A stretch of DNA of 64,000 bases from Bryum argenteum (lineage: Eukaryota > Streptophyta > Bryopsida > Bryales > Bryaceae), in the NCBI GenBank assembly GCA_037043015.1, contig CM073321.1, forward strand, positions 27,393,010-27,457,009, written 5' to 3'. Position 1 is the stretch's first letter. Every line of letters starts with the position of its first letter. The notes under the pieces were generated by a model. It worked only from the letters and a program-made list of their open reading frames with translations, was not told the DNA's origin and ran no database searches. The position numbers were made by a program, and so were the translations under genes. This document shows, piece by piece, positions 1 to 12,115 of this stretch.

Positions 1-750
1 CGCCTTAAAAAAATAGACTAGTACGACACCCTACGTTGCTATGGATATATTGTCTAGAATTAGATCATATTCGTAATTTTTGGTGATTGGGAGCCATAAA
101 TTCCTCAAAATTCAATATCTTGGGAATTGTCGACCTCTTGTGCGAATCCATCGTTTTCTAAACTCCACAAAAAAAACTGCTACCAACGACACTTCATACG
201 GCCTGATTTGACCAACAAAACAAAACAGAACCAAGTACTTGCCTTAAATAATAAATTTCACTCTAAAACTTGAAATGTGTCTACACATATAGGATAGATA
301 CTAGAGACTACAATCATATTCTTCAATATTCATTGAAATTTGAAATTTTCACCTCGCAATGAAAAAGGGTACCGTACCATCATAGCACGTTCAGTCCTGA
401 AGAAATGAGTATATATTTATTTTTGAAAAAATAATTTTTAATTACCAAAAATAGATTTTATTGAAATTTGTTCTTTTGTTTTTTTACGTATCTTCCCAAG
501 TTTTGGATACCCTTTCGTCACCGCAAAGCGGTTTTTGAAAATAATATAATTTCCTAACTTTTCGTTCCTCTCGGCTCATAATTTTAAAATTTTTTCATTT
601 TGTAAAAATAGAATTATTTATGACCAAACCTGCTATGGTGGTACGGTAGTCTCGAGGCCTTTTGCCCTGTAGGGGTAAAGAGCTACATTCCCGACAGGCC
701 AACAAACCTGCAGAAATTCGGAAATTTAAGAATTTAAGGAAGAATTTGCC
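1..750. other. AT-rich flank, no gene recognised
   Basis: This stretch is AT-rich, with stops in all frames and only short chance open frames. I see no conserved domain, tandem repeat or RNA gene. It ends at the target duplication of the large MULE. Confidence 0.5.
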
Positions 751-759
751 TGCTCGTTG

Positions 760-1233
760 GCCGCTCACTAAGTTCAATCCGTGTTCGAATTGTCAAGCCC
801 TGTAATAGCATTCTTTCCGCGACCTTTGCTAGTGAAAGAAAGACGGTTTTCTCCTTATCACTCGAGTCTTTCCCTTTCCGCGCGCGTCTTTCCCTGCCCG
901 ATACGCGACCCACCCTCTATCGCTCTACAGCGTTATCGCTACCCGATAACGCACATCTCGCGTCTATCCCCATCGGCCATGTGGGGCCCACTACCCGATA
1001 ACATCTTAATCTACCCGATACACTTTCTCCTCCCGCACACTCACCCGCCTATCCCTCTCTGCCCGATACGCCCCACTTTCAGCCAGATCCAATCTTTTCG
1101 GCACTGTGGGGCCCAGTACCCAATATCATCCTACCCTACCCGATGCACCCCATCCTCTCGCGCACGCACCCGCCGTTCGCTCCCTGTCCGATACGCCCAA
1201 CTTTCATCCATATCCATTGTTATCGCATACATA
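760..1233 (+). repeat. Left terminal inverted repeat of the MULE
   Basis: It matches the reverse complement of 11640-12115 nearly base for base as far as a shared TATCGCATACATA. It is dense in CCCGATA/TATCGGG motifs. Relative to the right arm it has about 20 extra bases after the first 20 bases (about 780-799), and it lacks one copy of a short CGCGCG-rich unit. Confidence 0.93.
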
Positions 1234-1314
1234 GGATTCTCGCTGCATCCCATACTCGGAATTCAACGCCGCAGTTGGTTGTTTTTGCGCCGTTTGCCGC
1301 CATTGAGCTTATTG

Positions 1315-3739
1315 ATGGAGTACCTTGACCTAAATCTTCCACCAGAAGTGCCCGCTAGTTTGGGATCAGCTGAGGATGTTTTTGTGTTTGCTGCGGGGAA
1401 TGCAACAGGAACACAGCCGGGAAGGCTGCAGGGTCGTCGGAAGTTAGAGGGTGTGCGCGAGGAGGGCATTCCAGATCTGGAAGCTGCTTCGAGAGAGGGA
1501 CCGCATTCACGGTACTTGAAGAAGCACGGACACAAGTTGTTCAAAATTCGCCACGCCTTGCAGATTCCACCTCCCGGGCCTTTTACGTGGAAAGATCTCC
1601 AATGGAACGTGGAGGCCGAGGGAATTTCGAATCCTGTTCCACACGAGTTTGCATATGTCGTTAGAAATGTCAAATTCAAGAAAAAGCAGTCTAAGGCTCC
1701 TCGGTCACGGGGATATAACCGCAAAGGAAAACAGATATATTCTGGGCGTGGTCAGAGAGGTCCTCGTGCCACAGCAGCAAAAGAGGGAGGCTCTATGAAG
1801 GTGGGGTGCCAATCTAGGTTTTTTGTAAAAAGGTATTACTTCTTACCTTCAATTGCAGAGATATCGTACTATGTGAGAGACCACGTTGATACGGACGGTG
1901 TTAACGTTCACAATAAGCTCAATGCGCATATTGGGAGGCTTCGATTCCGCAAATACATATCGGATGAAGTTCGAGACTGGGTACAACGCCAGTATGATGA
2001 GGCCGTTCCTATGGAATCAATCAAACAAAAGCATCAGAGACTGGTTCTGAAAGCGCGCGATGAAGGCACACTTACGGCATCACGCGATTGCTTTCTCAAC
2101 ATGGAAGATATCCGGAACATATGCGGAGTTCGTTCTCAAGAATTGTACAAGAAGCATGAGAATGATGCGGAGAGCGTTCGCATGTGGGTGAGAGAGAACC
2201 GCGACATGGCCTTCTACAACCAAGATCCTGGCACAAAGATAGAAGGGGTCATGAATTCTGAGAACGTACCTTTCGTGATAGGGATCCAAACGCCATTCCA
2301 ATTGAAGATGATGCTGGAGTATGGGCATCATAGCATCATCGCCATTGACGGTACTTTCGCTACAAACAACAAAAAGGTTAGATTCATACATCCCCTGAAA
2401 AACAAACCTTCAAGCTCCTCGTAACACTAATACTAATGTCGTGTCATGCCGTATCCACTCCCGCCTACAGTATCCGCTCTTTACAATGATGGTGTTCGAC
2501 GAGTGGCGAAACGGAGTCCCCGTGGCATTTGTAATCACTGCAAAATCAAAACAAAGTGACTTGGCTCCATGGATGCATGCTCTCAATCAGAAGTTGCGAA
2601 TGAATAATCCAGAGTGGAGACCCACAACATTTGTATTAGATGACGCCAACAATGAGATAAACTCCCTCCGGTAAGCATCAAATACTACCCTATATTGAGG
2701 AGGAGCCAATAGGTAGTGATAGCCAGGTGTCATGTATCGGCTACTACGTCATACTAGAGTATTGGTGATTAGCATGTACTTTATCGTGTAACCGATATCG
2801 TTTATCGTCTATCGCCTAGGGGATATCGTATACATGCCACGCGACGATCTTTGACGATGTGTGATGTGTACGTACCTCAGGGAAGTGTGGCCGAATTCTT
2901 CGTTGTTTCTTTGCTTATGGCATGTCCGTCGAGCGTGGCAGAAGAACGCCTGCGCTAAACTGAAACACATGGAGATGAGAGCTGTTGTTTTACGAACTAT
3001 AGGGGACCTCATGTACATGTCCGAGACCCCAAGCGATATCGAGGTACCCTCCCAAAGGAGGCCATTGTCCAAGATTTGGACACTAGTGGAGTGGGTACAA
3101 CACGTATACAACGAAGCAAAGGCCCGGCTTCCAGCAGCAGAAGCGTATTGGAGGTATTTTGATGGTGAATGGATTCCTAAAATCAAAATGTGGGTGGTTG
3201 GGGATAGGAAAATACCCCATGCTGGGCAGGAAACCACAGCCGCGAAAGAATCTTTTCATTCTAATATGAAGGCCGTCCTACGGCAATCTAAGAAGAAGCT
3301 TATAGGTCGCAGAATGGACTGGCTTATCTACGAGCTCGTAGGAAACGTCATCGAGAAATATGAATATTCGCATTGGAGCAAGCAGAACGGGTTCGTGAAG
3401 AACAAGAAGCTTAGAGAAGTGATGGTGAGTTCTATCATCCAAGCCAAAAGCATTCCCGATAGGAATGTAGTTCTCCCAGAATATCCAGGAGGGCCTGCCA
3501 TAGTCAGATCATCAAAACGAGGTCATATCGCCTACGCTGTGCACAATCCTTGCACTGAGTGGGCAGTATGCGAGTGTGTTTACTCTCAGGAAGGCAACAT
3601 CTGCAAGCATCAAGTCAAAGTTCTGTCATTAGTAAGACCTGACCTAGCCGAGGGCACGATAGCGAGGTTTCTGAGTAGTTTACAAGGTACAACTCAAGGT
3701 GGAATGGGGAACCTGCTGAAACATAATCTACCACATTAG
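1315..3739 (+). CDS. MURA-type MULE transposase, three exons
   Basis: Exons are 1315-2376, 2471-2670 and 2881-3739. Both introns (94 and 210 bp) have GT-AG ends and join in phase, giving about 706 residues. I chose the ATG at 1315 because the upstream open frame only translates the inverted repeat. The DDE-type core is visible: first Asp in AIDGTFATNN (crossing into exon 2 as YPLFTMMVFDEWRNG), second in FVLDDANNEI, and the likely Glu in TAAKESFHSNMK. A SWIM zinc finger follows near the end, CEC then CKH. In-frame TAG 3737-3739 ends the frame, but the same frame then stays open for 142 more codons to 4165, with acidic and coiled-coil-like sequence. The TAG may therefore be a C-to-T change of a CAG codon. 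The enzyme would cut and paste the element by binding its terminal repeats. Confidence 0.85.
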
Positions 3740-4165
3740 GATAGGCAAGAGAGACCTGTCTTTGACATAACTGATGTTACAGACGATAATCTGCCAACAC
3801 CAGAAGAAGACATGGAAGGAGATGTACCTATCGGAAATTCTCCATCTCGCATCGACTTGGGAGAGGCGTGGGAAGACGATTTCGATCGTATGCATCAAAC
3901 GATCATTAAACTTCTGGAGAAAGCATATCGGGAACCACTTCTGGCTAGACATGTTGATGCTGGTCTCCGGAGTTTGGATGCAACCGTATCAAGGTTGGAG
4001 GCCGAAATGGATGCAGGAATGTTCCATCCTCTCCAGGGGATTGTTGCTCCGTTGCCTGCTAACGGCGACGGGTTAGGAATGAGATCTCGGAGACTCACCG
4101 ATTTCTTAGAATCTAGAGGTTATTGGGTGAGATCCCATCCTCACCCTGAGAACTTAACACAATGA

Positions 4166-4673
4166 GCAGAAAATTTAACTTCTTTGCTCCATTATCGGCA
4201 TCAACATCGATCAAATCCTATCCTCCTTAGACTGTCGTCAATATAGTCTTGCGTATGAGTCACTACCATTCGTCTAAGAAGTATCGTCCATACCTTATCG
4301 GGTATCACTCACACCCTTTCGTGTATGAACTATCGTCCTTACAACTTGGATATTGCCCACATCTCTTCGTGTATGGAAATTGCCCTTACACTATCGGCCA
4401 TATCCTCTCGTCGATACCGTATCGTCCATATCTTCTCGTCCACACTCTTTCGTCCATTTCTTATTGTCCACAGTCGCCCATTCAAATTTCTCGTGAAACT
4501 CTGGACCCCAAAATTTCTCAAAAAACAACCACTCTTTATATATTTCTGTGAATTCTTGTCTTTATACATGTGAGATATACATACAAAGTATTGGCCTCGA
4601 AGTTCATACACTGTACAGGTAACCACTCAGCTGTGTAGATAGCACCTATCGGCTATCTGCTATCGCCTATGAC
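4166..4673. other. Intergenic TATCG-rich segment between convergent MULE genes
   Basis: No coding potential is seen. Pyrimidine-rich sequence with repeated TATCG, CTATC and TCGTCCATA words separates the 3' ends of the transposase and the Ulp1-like gene. Confidence 0.6.
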
Positions 4674-7600
4674 CTATCCCCTATTGTGCGCCTTCTTGGG
4701 CTTCAACTGAGTTTCTTTTCGTACACGGTGATGCGGCTTCAAGTCTCTTGCTTTAGTTTTCTTCAGCTTCGGTTTCAGATAAGGTGCGGACAACGGTTTA
4801 CTCTCTTCCGCATCTTTAGCTTCATCGGTCGGGCGCTGTACAAGAATCTTCTTGATGTCGCGGGTTACTGTATCTGCTATACCCACCCACGGTTTGGGGA
4901 GTTTAATGGATCTCCTCGCCGAGTTAGGACTGAGTATTGCGATATCGCAGGGCAATTCTTCATCCATCAAGGTTGAGGGCTGAAATGCATTTGGCTCGTA
5001 GATGGCAGGTCGCTGGAATCTGTTGCCGAGCCATACCATTTCCCTGTACAACACCTGCATAAGCCATAGTCGGGCCTGCCTCCCGCTCCAGTCCTGCCAT
5101 TTGTATGTCTCCAGGAGCGCTGCATTCAAATGGGTGCTCTTCCCGCGGATAATCAGGTATTGCCAAAACGCGAGGCTAGCAACATAACCGCACTCCCACA
5201 ATTCCCCTTGTTGAGGTACATTGAGCTTAATCACCTTCCGCAATTGCCACTGTTTCCAGGTTTCCGATCCAACTCTCACCTTCCTCACTAACGCCCACGC
5301 CATGTGCACGATAAATTCGAAGTGACTTGCTCGTGAGTCATTGTGCAGGTCGAGCGTGTCGATGTGATACGTCGCTGTGTCCTCGAATATGTAAAGGCTC
5401 CAATGTCCCTTGTTATTGTAGGGGACAACTAAGGTGTTCTCCCTTCCATCACAAGTCCGCAATGTCCTGAAAATGGCAACGACAACAGTATCCCATGTCG
5501 CGTCTTCCTCCCGCAATTGCGACTGGATGAGATTCGATATCCAATTGTGGGTTAGGTGGTACTGCTTGCGTATGGCGGTGGTCGCCCGATAAACGACGTG
5601 TCGCAACAATAAGTCCATAAACAAGCCGTCCAACTCTCGCTTACCGTCTATAACGCACGCCCAGCTCGAGAGCTCAGTAGTTAACCCTACTGCTTTCCTG
5701 TTATTAGGTCCAAGAACCATCATCGACCAAGTGATATCTTCGTATTTCCTACCCTCGGATCTGCGCACAGTTTTGAAATCAACATGTGCACGATAAGTAA
5801 ATAGCACATTCAGGATAGTCACCGCAGTTATCACATATACGATAATCATACCGATAGCATACCGATACCAGTAGTTATCACCTACCCGATAGCATATCCG
5901 TTATTGAATACGGGACAAAGAGAGAACAAACCTTTCTTTCAGAAGCTGCAATAGAAGTCCCATGTTTTTCTCCACTTCGGGGGCCGAATGCTCGGCTGCC
6001 TCAAAGCAAAGACTAGGCTCAATCGCCCAAGACGGCTCTTCCGAAGTACGTCGAACAGCATGATTAAAATTCATACAGGCATAAAGAGGCTTCCGACGTC
6101 TTCGCACCGGTGATTCCAATTGTGGAATGAGTCCCGGCCAGAATGCTATCGTCCTAAACTCTTTGCTGGCAATGCCAGCCTTAATCGCCGCCAACGTCTC
6201 TAATCGCCACTCCTCCGATACCGGAGCCTCTTCACAAACAGGAGTATTATCCTTTGATTCAGACGGAGAATCAAGGATGATGTCCGACCTCTGAATTACA
6301 TCCGCTCCCGATAGCGGGAAGGCGTGCTCCAGCACTTCTCGGTTATGTTGGTGGTGGGAATTGTAATGATGCGTTCGAACCTGCTCTCGGTCAAAGGCAT
6401 TGTCGCGCATTGCGATAATTCAAAAGCGGAACCTAGACTGCGGGATGCCCTTGGAGTGCGCAAACCCTCACCGAGGGACAAATCATGCATTACCTGAGTC
6501 CACCCAACGGGCGTCGACTCGTCGGAAGAACAAGCGGCAGTAGTAGGGAGTACAACCTCCGATGCTACCTTCTCCAGTAACTTCTCCACCACGACTTCCT
6601 CTACCCTCTCGGGTACCTCGTCCATTACTTTGTTTGCCCTCTCGGACTCCACATGCATGGGTGTGACTGTATCATCTCTTCTCTCGGCGACCTCCTTCGA
6701 TTTGCACAATTCCGGCTCTGCCCTCTCGGCCGCCTCATCCATGGGCGCCATGCCATCGTCTTCTCTCTCGGCGACCTCCTCCACCAAATCGCCTGTCGGG
6801 AGCACATCTCCCTCTACCCTCTCGGGTACCTCCTCCACCAAATCGCCTATCGGGAGCACATCTCCTTCTACCCTCTCGGGTACCTCCTCCACCAAATCGC
6901 CTATCGGGAGCACATCTCCCTCTACCCTCACGGGTAACTCCTCCACCAAATCGCCTGTCGGGAGCACATCTCCCTCTGCCCTCACGGGTACCTCCTCCAC
7001 CATTCCGCGTGATGGGAGCACATCTCCCTCTTCTTTCTCGGGTAGCCTCTCCTCAGCTTCCACTCCCGTGTTGGTTGCTTTTGCACCGTTTGCCCTCTCG
7101 GTCTCCACGTCCATGGGTGTAACGGGATCATCTCCACTACCAGCGACCTCCTTCGTGTTGCTCAAATCCTGCTCTGCCCTCTCGGGTACCTCCTCCACCA
7201 TTCCGCGTGATGGGAGCACATCTCCCTCTTCCCTCTCGGGTAGCCTCTCCTCAGCTTCCACTACCGTGTTGGTTGCTTTTGCACCGTTTGCCCTCTCGGT
7301 CTCCACGTCCATGGGTGTAACGGGATCATCTCCACTACCAGCGACCTCCTTCGTGTTGCTCAAATCCTGCTCTGCCCTCTCGGCCGCCTCCTTCATGGGC
7401 GTCATGCCATCGTCTCGTCCCTCGGCGACCTGCTCGGTCAGACTCGCTTCCTCCTCTGCACTATCAACATCCTCTTCCAAGTGCTCTCCATCAACATCAT
7501 CGCCTTCTCTATCCGCGACCTCGTCCGATGTGGTCACATCCTTCTCTGAACTCTCGATCTCCTCGTCCATTGCTGTCACGCCCATGTGTTCTCTCTCAGC

Positions 7601-8492
7601 GCCCCCCTCTGTTAGACTCACATCTTGAGCTGCAGTACCTGTGACGTCCTCCGTCGGTCTGTCCTGTCCCATTGTGCTCGCGGTCGCCTCTTCACTGTTG
7701 GGCACTATCGCACCCACCTCGGGAGTTTCAGATGCAACTTCATTACTCCCGTGCACAGCGATCAGTGCTTCCCCTCCCTCCACATCCCGCGTTTCCATTG
7801 ACACTTCTCTGCATTCTTCTGCTACGGGTTTAACTTCCCACCGAAGCCATTTGTTGTCGCAAAGCGTGGTAACTGCATTTCGGCAGTCAGTCACGTCCTG
7901 ATGACGAGCAAGCACTACGGGGTGTTCGTACCACCTAGTCGACCCGTTTGGTGATGTTACTGGTGGCAGTGGATCGGGTATATCTGCAAATATTACGCAC
8001 ATCAGATACAGGAGCTTCCGTATACGTTTATCGGAAATTCTCGACAACAAAACCGAATGTGATAATGAGGAAAAAGGTTAACGGCGTTTACATGATGCGC
8101 ATCCAATGAAGTGGAGGTCGAGGTCTTCTCGTAGTAAGCACATATCGTCTAGGATATGCCAGGCCTGACCTGCACTAGGAAGGCTTCCGGTGACCCACTT
8201 CATCAAGAACTCGTTCTCGTGCTTGCTCACCAACTCAATAATTGCCCTTGCTTGAACGTTTGTGATGAACAAAGTCAAGAACTCTCGCCGATCGTCCATA
8301 CTGCCATGAAGGCGGTCGAAGAGAGCTTCAACTGCGGGATCACCGTCGACATACTGGACATCGCCGGACATCATCCATCCCAATTTATCGTACAGGTGAA
8401 AGGCGCCTTCCCATCCGTTAACTCCCCTGTCGCGCAATCTTCCTAATTGCTGTCCGCTAATATCGGAGCGAGGGTGACACATGTTCAATCCC
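4674..8492 (-). CDS. Ulp1-like (C48) cysteine protease gene of the MULE
   Basis: Likely exons, in transcript order: 8492-8092, 7983 to about 6411, about 6410-5932, and 5760-4674. The introns at 7984-8091 and 5761-5931 have GT-AG ends and join in phase. The last exon holds the protease: His in GHWSLYIF, Asp in HIDTLDLHN, and Gln plus Cys in QQGELWECGY, which is the Ulp1/SENP arrangement. A basic Lys/Arg-rich tail follows. The middle of the protein is acidic and repetitive (Glu/Val-rich). Around 6296-6410 the reading frame changes; I found no good intron there, so a frameshift is possible. The 5' end is unsure: an acceptor at 8493-8495 implies an upstream exon that I could not join. Ulp1 enzymes cleave SUMO; the role of such proteases in transposons is unknown. 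Confidence 0.75.
6780..7382 (-). repeat. In-frame tandem repeats in the Ulp1-like gene
   Basis: About four 54-bp units (18 residues, core EGDVLPTGDLVEE) lie at about 6790-6990. Two 198-bp units (66 residues) follow at 6987-7184 and 7185-7382 and are almost identical. Both unit lengths are multiples of three, so the frame is kept. Confidence 0.85.
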
Positions 8493-8710
8493 CTGCAATT
8501 TGTTACGGGATACACGATAAGTACTACAGTATCGGTTATCCGATAGTCAACAAAAACAGTCTAGCTTTATCAAGTCATTTCATTTCGGATACGGAAGAGA
8601 ATAACCAAAAATGAAGATCAGGGACTACGATAGGTGATTGCTTACCGAAAATTCATGCCTTTGATGATGAACCAACACTTCAAGAGTCTTGCTTCTCGCG
8701 GGGGCAGTAA

Positions 8711-10362
8711 CTATTCAACGCGCGCTTTGAAGAGTGTATCCACTACCACCTGCGCCACGTCCACATCGTGTTTCCATGGCGTAGGCGGCAACTTCTCACG
8801 AATAATGTCGTTTGCAGCAGTGTAGTGGAAGAGTAGGTTGTGATCCCAATGCAACGCCTCCCACTCGAGACCAAACCGCTTATCATACGCAGCCATACGC
8901 TCGAGGAAGACAAGTTCGCGCGCTTTCAATAGTTCCGCAGCTTTTGCCTTCCCAGATACCTCCCAGTCGTGCACATCAATCTCGCGTTGCAGGAAGGTCC
9001 ACGTGCTGCTTATCAAGTTTCTCCAGAACTCAAGAGGTGGTTCCTGCCATGGCGACTTCGCGTGAGCACATATTACTTTGCAGGCGCCTAACTCGTTGTT
9101 TGGTACATCGGCAAGAAAAGCTTGACCGATAGCTGTCTCGAACGTCTTCGCATTCCCCTCGTCCCCCACTACTTCTGCGACCATACGTTGCAGGCCTTCC
9201 ACATCGTGCAGAGTGGACAATGCTCCATCGGCAACTAAACCTTGCGTGAGGAGGATGTAGAGGGCAGTCCTAGGGAGCGGCTCCGGATTCTCCATGCTAT
9301 ACCCCTCGAAGACCTCCTCTCGTAGACGCTTCAACTCTTTGCTACGTTGCTGGTCTAGCTTCCTAGCTTTTTCCCGGAAGTTTGGGTCTTCCCACCTGGT
9401 CTTACCGACGACTGTCTTAAACTGCTCCAAATACTCTGAGATATCGGCGTCGGCGTCACTGCTTTCGGATCGACCTTTTTGGGATCTAGTGACAACCTTG
9501 CATGCACTCTCCTCTAGATCCGAACCCCCTCGTACACGACCACCACGTAAATCTGTTTCTGACCGCGGTTGCACTATCGCCAAGGCCGACACAGTTCTCT
9601 CAGAACTCGCCGGTTGATGGTCGTCCTTGCCGAGAGCGGCATCCTCTCTATTGTTAACGATAGCAGCCGGATAAGTGCAGTCCCCGATAGCCTCCGAACC
9701 ATTACTGGGCTCGTTATCGTGCGTTGGTGAGTCATCTCCTTCATGTTCTGTGTCGTCGTTGGCGGTGTTCACATCCTCCTCGGCCGCTTCGTCGTCTTCA
9801 GATTCCTCCCTTGCCCGAGAGGCAGAACTACGCGTCTTGCGTGGGCAAAAACTCTCCGTGCTCTTTTCTTCGAAGCGGTTCCCTTCCGCGCCCTAGACTG
9901 TTTTACCGACTCCGGCAATGCCCAAAAAACCGATATAATTTGCGCTTTGGTTCTCGCCTGCTCGAGTTCCTTCAGAAACTTATTGGTCGCCGGAAAATCA
10001 AGGTTGGGGTACGTCTGGCATTTATCTGGTTTCACTTTGCACCTCCCATGGTTGAGATGAACGTTGAATCGGTGCTTCTGGAAGGCGTCATGACAATGAG
10101 GACACCTGAAGTACTTCACCTTTTTCCCTTTCGCGTCTATTCCGTAGGACAACATTTTCGACTCAGTACCATGCATATCGACGATGAGTTGCCTCGCTGC
10201 GGTCGGTGACCACTCCTCCTTCCAGTAGTGTGTATTCTCCACCCCATAGACTTGCTCCACCTTCTTCGTAGTGGGGTTGTAGTGTATACGAGTCGCAATC
10301 AATTCGATGCCCTGTTTCGTTAATATGTCCTTGCACGCGCACGTTGATCCTGCCTTCGGCAT
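8711..10362 (-). CDS. Zinc-finger plus acidic-region gene of the MULE, function unknown
   Basis: The start codon at 10362 opens a frame of 197 codons with a finger-like CPHCHDAFQKHRFNVHLNHG (C-x2-C, then spaced His) followed by a Lys/Arg-rich stretch. Before that frame ends (stop at 9769-9771), a second frame takes over. It runs without a real ATG to 8711 and begins with the acidic run EESEDDEAAEED. The switch lies around 9800-9880. This looks like one gene broken by a one-base shift, or joined by an intron I cannot place. The second part has charged, helical-looking sequence (about residues 110-350) but no domain I recognise. It lies in the same orientation and just upstream of the Ulp1-like gene, so the two may form one transcript. 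No function is assigned. Confidence 0.55.
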
Positions 10363-10369
10363 AATTGCA

Positions 10370-11639
10370 GGCCTACAAAAGCACAGATATCATGATGCCC
10401 ATATATCAGTGCATGATAACACCAATTAACTACAAGCTAAACCTAAACCTACATCATGACCTTCGATAGACTATGGGCGATAGACGATAGCAGATGATGA
10501 TAAAAGACCGACTATCGACGATAGACGATAGCAGACATACGATAGATAAAAGACAGACTATGGACGATAGGCGATAGCAGACATGCGATAGACGATACAC
10601 GACCGTGCTTAACTGTATGGACGATACACAATGCACGAGGATTTCTCTCCCACAAGCACAGTTCCGCATCAAACTCCTCTAAAAATGCTACACATTTTAG
10701 CAAAAAGTATTCCAAATGAGAGGAGGTGCATAAACAAAACTGGAATGGAAACGAGCTCCAACGATACACGACAGACGAAAAGAATGCACAATAATGCACA
10801 AGAACGCACGCAGAGCTCTACGAGAATAGACAATGAACAAATGTCTACCTACGACAACAATTTATACAAAACAACTATCGACTTCAGAGACAGAATCCAC
10901 ATTCTTTCGAGACATGAACCAACATTCTCTCGAGACATGAACTAACATTCTTTGGAGACAGAATCAACAACCTCCGAGACAGTCTCCACATCCTCCGAAA
11001 CAGAATCCACGACCTCCGAGACAGAATCCACGACCTCCGAGACAGACTCCACATCCTCTGAGACAAAATCAAATTTCTTTCAGCTGGTTTTAGTCGATAA
11101 ACCCTAAATTGCGCAAATCATTTTCTTCTCTGCTCGTTCGTTCGTGACAATCCATCTAAACCACAATCCATAGTAATGCGCTAATCACATGAATAAGTGG
11201 AACTGCAAACTCACCGGAAAGCAGCGTCCGAGACAGAAATGGTGGGAGAGTTATCTGCGATCGAGGAAGCGTAAGCGCAGCGCCACAGGAATTCCAGGGT
11301 TTGCGCGAGAACCGCAAATGAAGATGATAATTCGCGAAAGGCGAACATTGCCATTCCAGCATTCAAAAACCTGCATTTGCGAAATGGTGGGCGCAATGAT
11401 GACCCGTACCTCGAGCGTCGACCTCGTACGTGATAGCCGCCACTTCAGTCTATTGACACGAGACCTATCAAATATTATTATCATTTCCTCCTCATCATCA
11501 TGCGTTCTAGAGCGCCTCAAGATCTCCATTCACTCAATTTTCCATCATATTTTCTACTAAACCTTCGATACGGAAATCTTTCGCATCGCAAGCGCATCTG
11601 ATGTGACAAGTTGATAAAGGTTTCCACGATGAATGAAAA
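10370..11639. other. MULE non-coding segment with CGATA motifs and a 21-bp minisatellite
   Basis: 10460-10620 is packed with GATAGACGATAG-type words. About 10895-11070 holds degenerate tandem copies of a roughly 21-bp unit, ACCTCCGAGACAGAATCC. No gene is recognised up to the right inverted repeat. Confidence 0.6.
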
Positions 11640-12115
11640 TATGTATGCGATAACAGTGGATATGGATGAAAGTTGGGCGTATCGGACAGGGAGCGAACGG
11701 CGGGTGTGTGCGCGAGAGGATGGGGTGTATCGGGTAGGGTAGGATGATATATCGGGTACTGGGCCCCACAATGCCGAAAAGATTGGATCTGGCTGAAAGT
11801 GGGGCGTATCGGGCAGAGAGGGATAGGCGGGTGAGTGTGCGGGAGGAGAGAGTGTATCGGGTAGATTAGGATGTTATCGGGTAGTGGGCCCCACATGGCC
11901 GATGGGGATAGACGCGAGATGTGCGTTATCGGGTAGCGATAACGCTGTAGAGCGATAGAAGGTGGGTCGCGTATCGGGCAGGGAAAGACGCGCGCGGAAA
12001 GAGAAAGACGCGCGCGGAAAGGAAAAGACGCGGATGATAAGGAGAAAACCGTCTTTCTTTCGCTGGCGAAGGTCGCGGAAAGAATGCTATTACAGGATTG
12101 AACTTAGTGAGCGGC
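11640..12115 (-). repeat. Right terminal inverted repeat of the MULE
   Basis: This is the inverted partner of 760-1233, ending at the target duplication at 12116. It contains a duplicated GAAAGACGCGCGCGGAAA unit near 11990-12020 that is single in the left arm. Open frames read through it are not genes. Confidence 0.93.

Larger units (their letters stand above)
760..12115. mobile_element. Large multi-gene MULE (Mutator-like) DNA transposon
   Basis: The 9-mer TGCTCGTTG lies directly outside both ends, at 751-759 and 12116-12124. This is the 9-bp target duplication typical of Mutator-like elements. Inside it, both ends begin GCCGCTCACTAAGTTCAATC, read inward, and continue as inverted repeats of about 475 bp. 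The element is 11,356 bp long. It carries a MURA-type transposase (plus strand), a Ulp1-like protease gene (minus strand) and a zinc-finger/acidic gene (minus strand). Plant MULEs carrying Ulp1 cargo (the Kaonashi or KI type) are known. This element fits that type by gene content, but I cannot place it in a clade. The perfect duplication points to a fairly recent insertion. At least one gene has an in-frame stop and two show frame changes, so autonomy is uncertain. Confidence 0.93.

Noticed and set aside
781-1314. N-terminal extension of the MURA frame
   Set aside because: It only translates the left inverted repeat; the mirror-image frames in the right arm show the same composition. The ATG at 1315 is preferred.
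3687-3739. A 53-bp intron removing the MURA stop
   Set aside because: GT and AG are present, but the join puts a TAG directly after the junction.
6630-7628. 332-codon Ser/Thr-rich open frame on the plus strand
   Set aside because: It is the antisense shadow of the repetitive acidic part of the Ulp1-like gene, which splices in phase to the protease exon.
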